A DNA stretch of 64,000 nucleotides from an uncultured Alphaproteobacteria bacterium (GCA_902826095.1 CADEDN010000004.1:64001-128000); one strand, 5' to 3'; shown: positions 27,960 through 37,608, counted from the stretch's first letter. Notes: generated from the letters alone by a model not told the origin. Numbers and translations: made by a program.

Positions 27960-29231
27960 TCAATCCTCCTGCAGCGCCTTGTTCGAAACCTCGGCGATTG
28001 GTTTCAGGAGATAGGCGAGAACCGTGCGCTTGCCGTTCAAAATGTCGACCTCGGCCGCCATGCCGGGCATCAGGGGAAGCGCGCCGTCCTTCGTCGCCAG
28101 CGTCGGGTCGTCGAGGCGGACGGTGATCAGGAAGTGGCGCTGGCCGTCCTTTTCGTCTTCGATGGCGTCGGGGCTGATCGTCTCGATCTTGCCGTCGATC
28201 GCGCCATAGGTCGACGAATCATAGGCGCTGACCTTGACGCGCGCGTCCTGGCCGACGCGCAAGAACCCGATATCGGCGGGCTTGATTTTCGCTTCGACGA
28301 GGGGCGTCGCGCCATGCGGGACGACCTCGACGATCGTCTGGCCCGGCTGCACGACGCCGCCGATCGTCGCGACAAGGACGCGGTGCACGACGCCGTCGAT
28401 CGGGCTTTTGACCTCCGTGCGCGCGACCTTGTCGGCGAGCGCGGGAAGCTCGCCCGAAACGCCGCTCATTTCGGCTTTCGCTTTCGCCAGTTCGTCAGCG
28501 ATCGAGGCGAAATAGGTCGATTTGATCCGGTCGGTTTCGCTGGTCGCGCTTTTGAGGGCGATTTCCGCGCGCTGCTTTTCGCCCTGCGCCGCCGCGGCGC
28601 GCTGGCGGGCGCGGATCAGTTCAAGCTTCGGCTCGATGCCCTTGCGGACGAGCGGCTCGACGATTTGGAGCTCCTGCGCGGCGAGCGCGTGCGTCTCGTT
28701 CGCATAATCGAGAGCGGCCCCGGCTTCCGCGAGTTTTCCGGCTTCGACCGCGAGCGCGGCTTCAAATTCGCTTTTCCGCGCATCAAGAAGTTTTCGCTCA
28801 TTCGCCGCGATATCGGGCGCCGCGCTTTCAAGGCCGGCCGGAAACGCCAGCGGCGCGCCGGCGGCCGCAGCTTCAAGACGCGCAATGCGCGCCGCGAGCG
28901 CATTATAGCCGTCCTTGCCCTGGGTCATCTGCGCGTTGATCTGGGTCGGGTCGACGCGGACGAGAACATCGCCCTTTTTCACGCTGGCGCCGGGCTTCAC
29001 CAGAATTTCCTTGATGATCCCGCCCTCGAAATACTGCACCTGCTGGAGATGGTTCGACGGCACGAATTTGCCGTCGCCCCGCGTCACGCGGTCGAGCTTG
29101 GCGATCGCCGCCCAGAGGAGCGCGATGAAAAGAAGGCCGGCGATCGCATAAAGGAGATATTGCGCGGCCTTCGACGGCTCGATCGGCAGTTCCGAATCGA
29201 TGTCGATGTCCGAACTTATGGCGAGCGTCAT
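27960..29231 (-). CDS. Type I secretion membrane-fusion protein (HlyD family)
   Basis: The 423-residue adaptor has a short cytoplasmic N-terminus, one membrane segment (AAQYLLYAIAGLLFIALLWAAIA), a lipoyl-like domain (VQYFEGGIIKEILVKPGASVKKGDVLVRVDPTQ), a long coiled-coil hairpin and the HlyD closing region VEAKIKPADIGFLRVGQDARVKVSAY. It bridges the ABC transporter and TolC during one-step export. The start ATG overlaps the stop of the upstream ABC gene by four bases. The substrate, probably a large RTX-type protein or adhesin, is not encoded next door. Confidence 0.92.
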   Translation of the reverse strand: MTLAISSDIDIDSELPIEPSKAAQYLLYAIAGLLFIALLWAAIAKLDRVTRGDGKFVPSNHLQQVQYFEGGIIKEILVKPGASVKKGDVLVRVDPTQINAQMTQGKDGYNALAARIARLEAAAAGAPLAFPAGLESAAPDIAANERKLLDARKSEFEAALAVEAGKLAEAGAALDYANETHALAAQELQIVEPLVRKGIEPKLELIRARQRAAAAQGEKQRAEIALKSATSETDRIKSTYFASIADELAKAKAEMSGVSGELPALADKVARTEVKSPIDGVVHRVLVATIGGVVQPGQTIVEVVPHGATPLVEAKIKPADIGFLRVGQDARVKVSAYDSSTYGAIDGKIETISPDAIEDEKDGQRHFLITVRLDDPTLATKDGALPLMPGMAAEVDILNGKRTVLAYLLKPIAEVSNKALQED

Positions 29232-31027
29232 TCGGCGGCCCTCACGCGTCGTTGCTTCGGCGACGGCAATTCGCGCACATTCGGCGCAGCTTCGATGGTT
29301 TTCGGCGCGCCATTCGTCATGGAGCGGATGATCTCGGTCGGATGGCCGTCGAGGACGATCGCGCCGCGATCAAGCACGATGATGCGGTCGACGAGCTTCA
29401 GCATCGACATCCGGTGGGTGACGAGGAGCAGCGTTCGCCCGTCGGTCGCGCGGCGCAGACGCGCGATCATTTCAGCCTCCGCCTGACTGTCGAGCGCCGA
29501 CGTCGGCTCGTCGAGCAGCAGAACGGACGGCTTTGACGCCAGCGCCCGGGCGAGCGCGATCGCCTGACGCTGGCCGCCGGAAAGCCCCTCGCCGCGTTCG
29601 CCGAGCCGTTGGTCGTAGCCCGCCTCGGTCGCGCCGACGAAATCATGGACGCCGGCGATTTTCGCCGCCTCGAGAATGTCGTCGTCGGAAATCCTGTCGA
29701 GGCCGAGCGCGATGTTCTCCCGGATCGACCCGGTGAAGAGGCAGACGTCCTGCAGGACGGCGCCAAGATGCGCGCGCAGATCCGTCGGGTTGATCTGGCG
29801 AAGATCGGTGTCGTCGATCATCACCTGTCCTTCGGTCGGTTCGTAAACGCCGAGCGCGAGGCGGATGATCGTCGATTTGCCCGAACCATTGCGGCCGAGC
29901 ACGGCGACGCGCTCGCCCTCCTCAATCGTGAAGCTGACATGATCGAGCGCCTTGGCCTTCTGGCCGGGATAGGAGAATGAGACGTCGCGAAACTCGATGC
30001 GGCCGGCTAGCTCGCTCCGGCGGAGATAATTGCGCGCGGGATCGACTTCCGAACGGGCGGCCATCAATTCGTCGAGCGCCTTGTAGGACGACATCGCGCC
30101 CGAAACGCGCCCGAGAAGGCCGGCGACCTGCGCCAAAGGCGCCATCGCGCGGCCCGTCAAGATGACGCAGGCGATGAGCCCGCCCATCGACAGCGCCTGC
30201 GAGCCGACCATCAAGACGCCGACGACGACGACCCCGACCTGCGCGCCCTGCTGCGCAAAGCCCGAGAAATTCACCGCCAGCTGATTGATGAAGCGGCCGA
30301 CAGTCGCGAGGCGCGCGTGCTTCAAGACCCCGGTCTTCCAGCGCCGGCGCATCAGATCGCCGGCGGCGACGCTTTTGACGGTCTCAAGGCCGGACAAAGT
30401 CTCGATCAGCACCGAATGTTTCAGATGCCCTTCCTTCATCGCCTCCCTGGTGTTGCGCAAGATCAAGGGCTGCGTGATGAGGGCGATGATCATCGCGGCG
30501 AAAACGCCGATCAGCGGGACGAGCGCGATCGGCCCGCCGATGAGTGCGATCGCGCCGATGAAGACGAGGATGAACGGCAGATCGACAATCGCCGTCAACG
30601 TCGCCGATGAAAAGAAATCGCGGAGGTTCTCAAACTCCTTGACGAGGCCCGCGGTCGCGCCGACGCCGCCCTTGCGCGCGTCGAGCCGCATCGCCATTAA
30701 ACTGTCGAAGACCTTCGCGCCGACCGAGGCGTCGAGCCGCTGGCCCGCGACGTCGATGAAATAGCCGCGCAGCGATTTCAGGATGAAGTCGAAAATATGC
30801 GCGAAGAGAACGCCGATCGTCAGCGCCGTAAGCGATTCCATCGCATTGTTCGGGATCACGCGGTCATAGACCGTCATGATGAAAAAGGACGAGATGAGGC
30901 CGAGGAAATTGACGAAGAACGCGGCGAGGATCGTCTGGCCGTAGACTTTCGAGTTCGCAAGCAGCGGCCCGATAAGCCAGTGCCTCGTCGACGCGATCTC
31001 TTTGAAGATCGAGGTTACGCTACTCAT
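29228..31027 (-). CDS. Type I secretion ABC transporter (permease-ATPase, LapB/HlyB-like)
   Basis: The 599-residue fused transporter has a six-helix membrane domain (about 30-320) and an ATPase domain with Walker A VLGRNGSGKST, signature GLSGGQRQAIALARAL, Walker B VLLLDEPTSALD and the H-loop LLVTHRMSML. It lacks an N-terminal C39 peptidase domain. It energises export of an unfolded protein with a C-terminal signal. Its start overlaps the stop of the TolC-type gene by eight bases, and its stop overlaps hlyD, so the three are one operon read tolC - ABC - hlyD. Confidence 0.93.
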   Translation of the reverse strand: MSSVTSIFKEIASTRHWLIGPLLANSKVYGQTILAAFFVNFLGLISSFFIMTVYDRVIPNNAMESLTALTIGVLFAHIFDFILKSLRGYFIDVAGQRLDASVGAKVFDSLMAMRLDARKGGVGATAGLVKEFENLRDFFSSATLTAIVDLPFILVFIGAIALIGGPIALVPLIGVFAAMIIALITQPLILRNTREAMKEGHLKHSVLIETLSGLETVKSVAAGDLMRRRWKTGVLKHARLATVGRFINQLAVNFSGFAQQGAQVGVVVVGVLMVGSQALSMGGLIACVILTGRAMAPLAQVAGLLGRVSGAMSSYKALDELMAARSEVDPARNYLRRSELAGRIEFRDVSFSYPGQKAKALDHVSFTIEEGERVAVLGRNGSGKSTIIRLALGVYEPTEGQVMIDDTDLRQINPTDLRAHLGAVLQDVCLFTGSIRENIALGLDRISDDDILEAAKIAGVHDFVGATEAGYDQRLGERGEGLSGGQRQAIALARALASKPSVLLLDEPTSALDSQAEAEMIARLRRATDGRTLLLVTHRMSMLKLVDRIIVLDRGAIVLDGHPTEIIRSMTNGAPKTIEAAPNVRELPSPKQRRVRAAE

Positions 31028-32453
31028 GGGGCGCGACCCTGTCTTCCTCGCGCGGCGAGAAGAACCGCAGCAAGTCCCCGGTGAACTCCATCAGCTCGTA
31101 GGACGCCATGTCGCGGTCGGCGAGCCCGGCGAGATACGCGACGCCCGCCTCGAACCAGTCGTTCTCGGCCTGAATGACGTCGATCAGATCGCCGCGCGCG
31201 GCCTTGAAGCGCTCGGCGACGAGGGCGCGCGCTTCGGCGCTCACGACGAGCGCCGATTGAAGCGCGGCGAGACGTTCGTTGGCGGAGTTTCTTCGCTCGA
31301 ACGCGATCGCCGCGTCACGCTCGATCTCGAGCCGGACGCGGTCTTCTTCAAAGCGCTGCTGCTCGGCGGCGCTTTTCGCGCGGCTGATCGCGGCGCCGCG
31401 CGCCCCGCCCGCAAAAATGTCATAGCTCATGTTGACGCCGGCGCGGACGTCATAATCTTCAGCGCCGTTCAACACGTCGAAGCTTGATCCGGTGACGCTC
31501 GCCCGCAGCTCCGGCAGGCGGCTCGCCTTGGCGGCGCTCTTTTCGGCCTCGACGCTGTCGGTTCTGGCGGCGGCGGCGGCGATGACCGGATTTTTCCGCA
31601 TGGCGAGCGCGATCGCTTCCTCGCGCGTCGCAACGGCGAGCCGCTCGTAATTCGGGAATTTCAGGATTTCCGGCGCCGTCCTGAAATATTCGGCGTAGCG
31701 GACGTCGGCGATGCGCGCGCTTTCGACGATCTGCGCGACGCGCGAGCGCGCCGCGGCGAGTCTCGCTTGCGCCCGCAACACGTCGGCGCGCGCGCCGGCG
31801 CCCGCGCGTTCGCGCTCTTTCACATTGGCGAGCAGCGTTTCGTGATTGCGGACATAGTCCGCGCCGAGCGCCAGGATCGCCTGATGCACCGCGACATCGT
31901 GATAGGCGGAAAGCGCGGCGAGCGCGAGTTCGTTGATGCGCGCATCGATCGTCCGCGCGGCCTCGCGGCCTCTCGCTTTCGCGCTCTTGATGCGCGCGAA
32001 AGTCGCCCCGCCGTCGAAGAGAAGCTGGCTCGCGGTGACGCCGACATTCACCTGCTCGTCCGGGCGGAGCGATTCGACGACATTGGTCGTCCCGGTGTTG
32101 AACCGCCGCGCGATGACGTAATCGGCGTCGACATTGGCGGAAAGGCGCGGGTAGAGCGCGGCGCGCGCCGCTTTGGTTTCAGCGCGGGCGATCGCGGCCT
32201 GCGAGGTCTGCGCGGCGAGAACCGGGTGGCGCGCGACCGCGATCTGGACCTGACGGTTGAAGTCGTCATTGGCGCCGTCGACGTCGACGACATAGGACGC
32301 CTGCCCGAGCGAGCGGGCGAGACCGGCTTTCGCCGCAATCTCGTCTTTTGGATAGAGCGATCCCTGATTGGCCGCGCTCAGGGGCGAAACCATCGACAGC
32401 GCCGCCGCCGCCGACATCAAAACACGCATGTATCGCCGCGCCATCGCCCTCAC
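31020..32453 (-). CDS. Outer-membrane channel of the type I system (TolC family)
   Basis: The product has about 477 residues, with a signal peptide (MRVLMSAAAALSMVSPLSA) and two repeats of the outer-membrane efflux fold rich in long Ala/Glu/Arg helices. VGVTASQLLFDGGATFARIKSAKA and VRAGVNMSYDIFAGGARGAAISRAK are the paired beta-strand regions typical of TolC. A GTG at 32453 follows GGGGAG by five bases and is my choice; the ATG at 32444 is the alternative. It is the first gene of the secretion operon. Confidence 0.88.
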   Translation of the reverse strand: MRAMARRYMRVLMSAAAALSMVSPLSAANQGSLYPKDEIAAKAGLARSLGQASYVVDVDGANDDFNRQVQIAVARHPVLAAQTSQAAIARAETKAARAALYPRLSANVDADYVIARRFNTGTTNVVESLRPDEQVNVGVTASQLLFDGGATFARIKSAKARGREAARTIDARINELALAALSAYHDVAVHQAILALGADYVRNHETLLANVKERERAGAGARADVLRAQARLAAARSRVAQIVESARIADVRYAEYFRTAPEILKFPNYERLAVATREEAIALAMRKNPVIAAAAARTDSVEAEKSAAKASRLPELRASVTGSSFDVLNGAEDYDVRAGVNMSYDIFAGGARGAAISRAKSAAEQQRFEEDRVRLEIERDAAIAFERRNSANERLAALQSALVVSAEARALVAERFKAARGDLIDVIQAENDWFEAGVAYLAGLADRDMASYELMEFTGDLLRFFSPREEDRVAPHE

Positions 32454-32550
32454 CAAGGCTCCCCATGGTTAACGAATGACGAGGATTAGGCGCAGTCGGT
32501 AGACAAACTCTTAACCATGGAGCGGGGGCCGCGTGAAATCCCCGTGAGGT

Positions 32551-34164
32551 TCAGCGCTTGGCGTATTGCCGCAAATGCGGGGGCAGCCGGCTCGCCGGCG
32601 GGCCGTCGTCGCCGCTTGCCGGCGGCGGCGACTGCGGCTGATCGTCGGTAGGCGCGGCCGGGGCGGCAGCGACGGGCGCCGCGGCGGCAAGCAGCAAGAC
32701 CGATCGCGCGAGGCCGACGCAGACGCCGCAGAGGAGCCAGTGCGCTTCCGCGATCTGCGCGACGACATTGGTCGTCGTCGCCAGAACCAGCATGACGGCG
32801 ACCAGCGCCGAAAACCATGATTGGCAGTAAGCGGCGAGTTCAGGATCGATGCGGCGCGCGCGCCCGATCGACTGATAAAGGCTAAGGGCGGCGAAGAACG
32901 AAACCCCGACAAAAAGCGCAAGACCGACGAGGCCCTTGTCGAGCGCGACCTGCAGATAGGAATTGACGATGTCGATGATGCCTTGTCCCTGCACCAGCGA
33001 CTGCATCGCCTCCGTCTCGAGATAATGCTCGGACCCGAACCAGGGATTTTGCATGACGACTTTCCAGCCGACATCGAAGAGCTGCTGGCGATAGTCGATC
33101 GTGTTGTCGCCGACCTCGCCGATCAGCGGCAGCATGTCGATCAATTCGGCGCCGAACGGCGTCACCGCGAGCCCCGCGAGCCCGGCGAGCCCGATGAGGC
33201 CGAGACGCAGGAGATTGCGGAGAGGATGCGCGCTTGTCGCCGAGAAGGCCGCGACGGCGAGCCCTGCGCCGACCCAGGGCCCCCTCGAGAATGTCGCGAG
33301 AAGCCCGACGCCGAGCGGAATATAGCCGAGGCGCGGCAGGAATTTCCGGCGCGAGGATTCAATGAGCGCCGGCAACAGCGCCAGAGCGATGACGGTGAAG
33401 AGCCCAAACGAAATCGGGCCGAACACCGACCCATAGGCTCTAAGATAGCCCGACCGCGCGAGATAACGCGAGAAAAAGTCGATGTTCCAGTGCTCGACCG
33501 CGTTCCGGTAGACATGCCAGTTGAGCACGACCTCGGCCGCGGCGATGACGCCGAGCCCGACGAAAGGAATGACATAGGCGAGCGTCGCGAGCTTTAGCCG
33601 GTCAAGGGTCCAGTTGACGCGGCTGAAGACAAGATAGGGTCCGACCGCCGTCAGGATAAAGCCGGTCGCCCGGCGAAATCCGTCCGTCATCGTCGTGTCG
33701 CGGAAAGCGAGCGCGAGGGTCAGCAGCGAGAAACTGATGAAGCAGAAATCCGCGAGCGCGCCGAGACTGCTCCGCCCGCGCTGTTCGTTGAGAAAAGGCA
33801 GCAGCGGAAACAGGACGACGACCGCGAGGATGTTGAACGGATAAAGCGCCAGGAAATTCTGGATGCCGCCGAAGCCCGGCACGATCGCGCTCGCCGCAGG
33901 GACCGCGAACAACAGCAGGAGATAGAGCGCCGGCTTGAACTTCTCCGCCGCGCCCATGATCACCGCGATCAGCGCCAGCGCGCCGAGCATGATCCAGAAA
34001 TTCGGAATCAGGAACGCCGCCGCCGTCGTCACAAGATAAATATTGCGCCAGCGGTCGATGATCGCGGCGCCGATGATGTCGGCGAAGGCGAGGCGCGCGT
34101 AGATGAAGGCGCAAAGCGACAGCGGGCCGACGATGATCAGCGCCTTGATCGTTTCAAACCACAT
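32551..34164 (-). CDS. O-antigen ligase/polymerase-like membrane protein (Wzy/WaaL type)
   Basis: The 537-residue protein has about twelve membrane helices. The family signature FSRGPWVGAGLAV lies near the middle. A large periplasmic loop (DYRQQLFDVGWKVVMQNPWFGSEHYLE ... NSYLQVALDKGLVGLALFVG) is the catalytic loop of this superfamily. The C-terminus is a Pro/Ala-rich cytoplasmic tail. It polymerises or ligates polysaccharide repeat units at the outer face of the inner membrane. It lies between the secretion operon and a sulfotransferase, consistent with a surface glycan locus. Confidence 0.8.
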   Translation of the reverse strand: MWFETIKALIIVGPLSLCAFIYARLAFADIIGAAIIDRWRNIYLVTTAAAFLIPNFWIMLGALALIAVIMGAAEKFKPALYLLLLFAVPAASAIVPGFGGIQNFLALYPFNILAVVVLFPLLPFLNEQRGRSSLGALADFCFISFSLLTLALAFRDTTMTDGFRRATGFILTAVGPYLVFSRVNWTLDRLKLATLAYVIPFVGLGVIAAAEVVLNWHVYRNAVEHWNIDFFSRYLARSGYLRAYGSVFGPISFGLFTVIALALLPALIESSRRKFLPRLGYIPLGVGLLATFSRGPWVGAGLAVAAFSATSAHPLRNLLRLGLIGLAGLAGLAVTPFGAELIDMLPLIGEVGDNTIDYRQQLFDVGWKVVMQNPWFGSEHYLETEAMQSLVQGQGIIDIVNSYLQVALDKGLVGLALFVGVSFFAALSLYQSIGRARRIDPELAAYCQSWFSALVAVMLVLATTTNVVAQIAEAHWLLCGVCVGLARSVLLLAAAAPVAAAPAAPTDDQPQSPPPASGDDGPPASRLPPHLRQYAKR

Positions 34165-34203
34165 CGCGAATTCCCGATGTTCGGACGGTCGCCGGCCGGT
34201 GAT

Positions 34204-35082
34204 TCACAATTTGATCCCCCATTCGGCGGCGCAGTCAAAACCATAGACGTCGCGAAGCCGCTGAAGGTCGCCGCGGAGCGCGTCGATGAGCGCGTCTTCC
34301 TCCGCGGCGTGAAGCTTGAACCGCCCCGGCGCCTCGGTCGCGGCGCGCGTTTCAAGCCGTAGACGGTCGCGAAGCCCCTGCGGCACGATCGCCCTCGCCG
34401 CCGCCCGCAGCGGCGTGACGTTGCGCGCCGCGCGCCAGAGCGGGTGAATGTCGCGCGCGCGCCAGGTCCGCCCGCCGTCATTGCGCCGCTCAACCTCGGC
34501 GGGAAGCAGGTCCGGATCGACGCCAAGATGCGCAGAGGCCGCGCGCGCGACGCCTTCCGGGTCGCGCGACAGGCGCTCGAGCGAGACGATCATCAGCGCG
34601 CCCTTGTCGAAGTAATCCTTATACTGATCGAGCTGCGCGGCGTAGCGCGAAATGTCGAGCGAGACCGGCGAGATTCCGGCGTCGAGACTGTGATCGGGGC
34701 GGTCCGACTCCGCGCGCCCGACCTCGCGCCTTTTGTGCTGGACGTGTTGGGCGTGGCTTTCGATGCGTCGCAAGGGATGGCGCAGCGAATAGAGAAGACG
34801 GAACTCGCCGCCGAACGCCCGCAGGCGCGCCGGCACGTCGCCGCAATGCGGAAATTTCGAATAATCGGTCGAGGCGTCGAGCGCGATCCGGTGAACTTTG
34901 GGGTCGAAAGAGAAGAGCCCCTCATACCAGTCGCGGCCCTTCGCATAGACGTCGTCGAACGCAAAAAACCCCGGCTCCTTGGGATTGGAGCCGGCGATAT
35001 GGGGATGGCGTGCGAGGTGATCGAACAGGGTCGTCGTCCCCGCCTTCATCGCGCCAATGATAAGTCCGTAACGGTTGATCAT
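34204..35082 (-). CDS. Sulfotransferase (PAPS-dependent)
   Basis: The 292-residue protein starts MINRYGLIIGAMKAGTTTLFDHLARHPHI; the KAGTTTLF loop binds the 5'-phosphosulfate of PAPS. The 3'-phosphate region is LLYSLRHPLRRIESHAQHVQH, and DYFDKGALMIVSLERLSRDPEG is also typical. It transfers sulfate to a sugar hydroxyl or similar group. The ATG at 35082 puts the PAPS loop at the usual distance; earlier in-frame ATGs extend into the divergent leader. In this neighbourhood the likely target is a cell-surface polysaccharide, giving a sulfated glycan. Confidence 0.88.
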   Translation of the reverse strand: MINRYGLIIGAMKAGTTTLFDHLARHPHIAGSNPKEPGFFAFDDVYAKGRDWYEGLFSFDPKVHRIALDASTDYSKFPHCGDVPARLRAFGGEFRLLYSLRHPLRRIESHAQHVQHKRREVGRAESDRPDHSLDAGISPVSLDISRYAAQLDQYKDYFDKGALMIVSLERLSRDPEGVARAASAHLGVDPDLLPAEVERRNDGGRTWRARDIHPLWRAARNVTPLRAAARAIVPQGLRDRLRLETRAATEAPGRFKLHAAEEDALIDALRGDLQRLRDVYGFDCAAEWGIKL

Positions 35083-35284
35083 GGGCGCGCAGGGGGTCGG
35101 GTTCGGGCCCATCGGGGCGAAACGGGAACAGGCGGCGATCCTTATCAAGTTTTGCGCCAGCGCCTAGCGCGAAACGCGCGGCGCGGCGCCGCTCGCGGCC
35201 AATCGCCACTTCTCGCGGCGGGCCGGGCGGTCTATCGGGGCGGCCGGGGCGCTGCTTCCGCGTTTTGTTAACCAGGCGAGCCCG

Positions 35285-36649
35285 ATGGTCGGCCGCATGA
35301 TCCCGAAGATTTTCAAGGGAACGACGCTGAAATCGCGCGCCCTCAAAGGCGGCGTCGTCGCGCTGTCCGGATTCGGCGCGGCGCAAGGGATCCGCCTCGT
35401 CTCGAACCTCATCATGACGCGCCTTCTCGCGCCGGACGCCTTCGGCCTGATGGCGGTGACGTTCGCCCTGCAGATCTGGATCGCGATGATGAGCGATCTG
35501 GGGCTCGACGCCTCGATCATCCGCTCCAAACGCGGGACTGAACCCGATTTCCTCGCGACCGCCCGCACCATGCAGCTCGGACGCTCGATCCTGATCGCCG
35601 GCGTTCTTGTCATCGCCGGCCTCGCCCAGCCCCTGCTCGCGGCGAACGGCGCCCTTCCCGAAGGCTCGGTTTACGCCGATCATCGTCTGCCGGTCTTTCT
35701 GTTCGCCGTCGCCTTCTCGGTGACGATTTCCGGCTTTTCGGCGATGCGCATCGCGCTCCACAACCGAAGCCTCGATCTTGCGCCGGTGATCCGTCTTGAA
35801 CTCGCCGCGCAGATCATCGCGCTCGCCGCGATGGCCGGTTCGGCGCTCGCCGGGGCGGAGGTCTATTCGCTCGCCGTCGGCGCGATCGTCGCCGAAATCG
35901 TCAAAAGCGCCGGTTCGCATTACTTTCTCAAAGGCCCGCCGGCGCGGTTCGCCTTCAAGCGCGAGCATTTCGACGAGATTTTCAAATACGGCAAATGGCT
36001 GTTGATCGCCTCGACCTTCGGCTATCTCGCGCAGCGCGGCGACGGCGTCCTTTTCGGCTGGTTCTTCGATCTGACCGCCTTCTCGCTCTATTCGATCGCG
36101 ACGCTTTGGATCATGGCCGGTCGAACGCTTGTCGAGACCGTGCAGCGGCGGATCGCCTATCCGACGCTCGCCGAGCTTCATCGCGAGCGCGCGCATGATC
36201 TGACGCGCGTCTATCGGCGGATGCGCCTTGTCTATCAGGTCGGGTGTTTCGGGCTGTTCGCTGGCGTCGTTCTCTTCGCCGATCTCGCGGTCAGCCTCCT
36301 TTACACCGACCCCTATCAGGGCGTCGCGCATTACATGAAGCTGCTCTCGGTGACGCTCCTCCTCGTCCCTTATCGCCTGCTGTCGTCGGTTCTGCTGACC
36401 AGCGGCGACAGCAGGCGCTTCACCTTGATCGCCATCCTGCCGGGCGTCGCCCTTTTCGGCGCGACGCCGTTCATCTATGCGCGGCTCGGCGCTGACGCGG
36501 CGATCGTATTCGCCGCGCTGACGCCGATCCTCGCCATTCCTTTCAACTGGAAATTCGCCTCGACTTTCATCAAGATCGATTATGCGCGCGAAAGCGTGAT
36601 GGCGCTCGTCGCGATCGGCGCGGCGGCGCTGCTGCTGAAATTCGCCTGA
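35285..36649 (+). CDS. Polysaccharide flippase (Wzx/MOP family)
   Basis: The product has 454 residues and about twelve membrane helices. The opening LKGGVVALSGFGAAQGIRLVSNLIMTRLLAPDAFGLMAV is the MOP-family polysaccharide flippase signature. ASTFGYLAQRGDGVLFGWFFDLTAFSLYSIA in the middle marks the second half. It moves lipid-linked sugar units across the inner membrane. It is divergent from the sulfotransferase and 14 bases upstream of rfbC. An ATG at 35297 is an alternative start with the same reading frame. Confidence 0.85.
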   Translation: MVGRMIPKIFKGTTLKSRALKGGVVALSGFGAAQGIRLVSNLIMTRLLAPDAFGLMAVTFALQIWIAMMSDLGLDASIIRSKRGTEPDFLATARTMQLGRSILIAGVLVIAGLAQPLLAANGALPEGSVYADHRLPVFLFAVAFSVTISGFSAMRIALHNRSLDLAPVIRLELAAQIIALAAMAGSALAGAEVYSLAVGAIVAEIVKSAGSHYFLKGPPARFAFKREHFDEIFKYGKWLLIASTFGYLAQRGDGVLFGWFFDLTAFSLYSIATLWIMAGRTLVETVQRRIAYPTLAELHRERAHDLTRVYRRMRLVYQVGCFGLFAGVVLFADLAVSLLYTDPYQGVAHYMKLLSVTLLLVPYRLLSSVLLTSGDSRRFTLIAILPGVALFGATPFIYARLGADAAIVFAALTPILAIPFNWKFASTFIKIDYARESVMALVAIGAAALLLKFA

Positions 36650-36663
36650 ATTGGGGGGAACCC

Positions 36664-37218
36664 ATGCTGGACGTCCAAAAAACTGCGATCGAGGGCGTTC
36701 TCCTGATCACGCCGAAGCGCTTTTGCGACGCGCGCGGCTTTTTCGTCGAGAGCTATAACGCCGAGCGTTTCCGCGGCGCCGGCGTTCACGAGATTTTCGT
36801 TCAGGACAATCACTCGCAGTCGGTCCTCGCCGGCACCGTGCGCGGGCTGCATTATCAAGCGCCGCCGCGCGCGCAGGCAAAACTCGTCCGGGTGCTGAGG
36901 GGCTCGATCGTCGACGTCGCGGTCGACGCGCGCAAGGGCTCGCCGACATTCGGCAAGCATGTCCGCGCCGTCCTTTCCGCCGGGAACGGCGTGCAGCTTC
37001 TAGCGCCGGTCGGGTGCCTGCACGGTTTTGCGACGCTCGAGCCCCATACCGAAGTCGCCTACAAGGTTTCCGATTTTTATTCCGCCGCGCATGACGGCGG
37101 CGTTCTCTGGAACGATCCCTCGCTCGCGATCGACTGGGGCGTCGATCCGGCGCTTGCCGTCCTCTCCGACAAGGACGCGCAGGCGATCTCCTTCGCCGCG
37201 TTCGCGTCGCCGTTCTGA
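36664..37218 (+). CDS. rfbC: dTDP-4-dehydrorhamnose 3,5-epimerase
   Basis: The 184-residue cupin-fold enzyme of dTDP-L-rhamnose synthesis has the conserved segments RFCDARGFFVESYN, VQDNHSQSVLAGTVRGLHYQ (with the catalytic His), GCLHGFATLEPHTEVAYKVSDFYS and GGVLWNDPSLAIDW, all in order. GGGGG upstream of the ATG is the ribosome site. RfbA, RfbB and RfbD are not in the window, so the pathway is completed elsewhere. Coupling to the flippase places a rhamnose-type sugar in the local glycan. Confidence 0.93.
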   Translation: MLDVQKTAIEGVLLITPKRFCDARGFFVESYNAERFRGAGVHEIFVQDNHSQSVLAGTVRGLHYQAPPRAQAKLVRVLRGSIVDVAVDARKGSPTFGKHVRAVLSAGNGVQLLAPVGCLHGFATLEPHTEVAYKVSDFYSAAHDGGVLWNDPSLAIDWGVDPALAVLSDKDAQAISFAAFASPF

Positions 37219-37287
37219 GCGAGCCGCCTGAATCCCTTCCTCTCAGTGGAGGTGGTCTTGATACGGATGATCGGCGCGCTCCGGGGT

Positions 37288-37405
37288 GTCATCCCGTGCG
37301 CGCTGCGGCGCGAAGTGCTGCATCGCAGACACGGCATCTCCGACAATTTCGCGGGATCCCGGGTCTGCAGCGCACCGCTTCGCGCTGCGCTGCGCCCGGG
37401 ATGAC
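37288..37405. repeat. GTCATCCCG...CGGGATGAC palindromic element
   Basis: The outer arms GTCATCCCG (37288-37296) and CGGGATGAC (37397-37405) are complementary. Inside are GC-rich stems around GCGCTGCGGCGC and TCGCGGGATCCCG. A shortened copy is at 690-743. The element is non-coding and typical of dispersed alphaproteobacterial repeats. Confidence 0.75.
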
Positions 37406-37441
37406 AGCAATTTTCGAGTGTCGCAGGGATCCTTTTCCAAT

Positions 37442-37608
37442 GCAGGGCGATCGCATTTGGTGCGCCACCCTCTCCCGCTTGCGGGAGAGGGCAGGGTGAG
37501 GGGTCGTCTGAACGAGGGATTCCCTTCGTTGACGCCCCCTCACCCCCAGCCCCTCTCCCGCAAGCGGGAGAGGGGGAGGCATTGCAGCGCCATATGCGAT
37601 CGCCCTGC
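37442..37608. repeat. Nested palindrome with CTCTCCCGC core and 15-bp outer arms
   Basis: The outer arms GCAGGGCGATCGCAT (37442-37456) and ATGCGATCGCCCTGC (37594-37608) are perfectly complementary. Inside are two strong hairpins, CTCTCCCGC-TT-GCGGGAGAG and CTCTCCCGC-AA-GCGGGAGAG, joined by CCCTCACCC-type arms. The right outer arm ends 29 bases after the glyS stop codon, so the whole may serve as terminator for glyS and rfbC. Confidence 0.75.

Noticed and set aside
34922..36331. Minus-strand open frame of 469 codons opposite the flippase
   Set aside because: The sequence is a charged low-complexity antisense of a membrane protein with a clear family signature on the other strand.
37442..37608. 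CRISPR-like repeated GC hairpins
   Set aside because: The repeats are inverted, only two cores exist, spacers are not uniform, and no cas gene is present.
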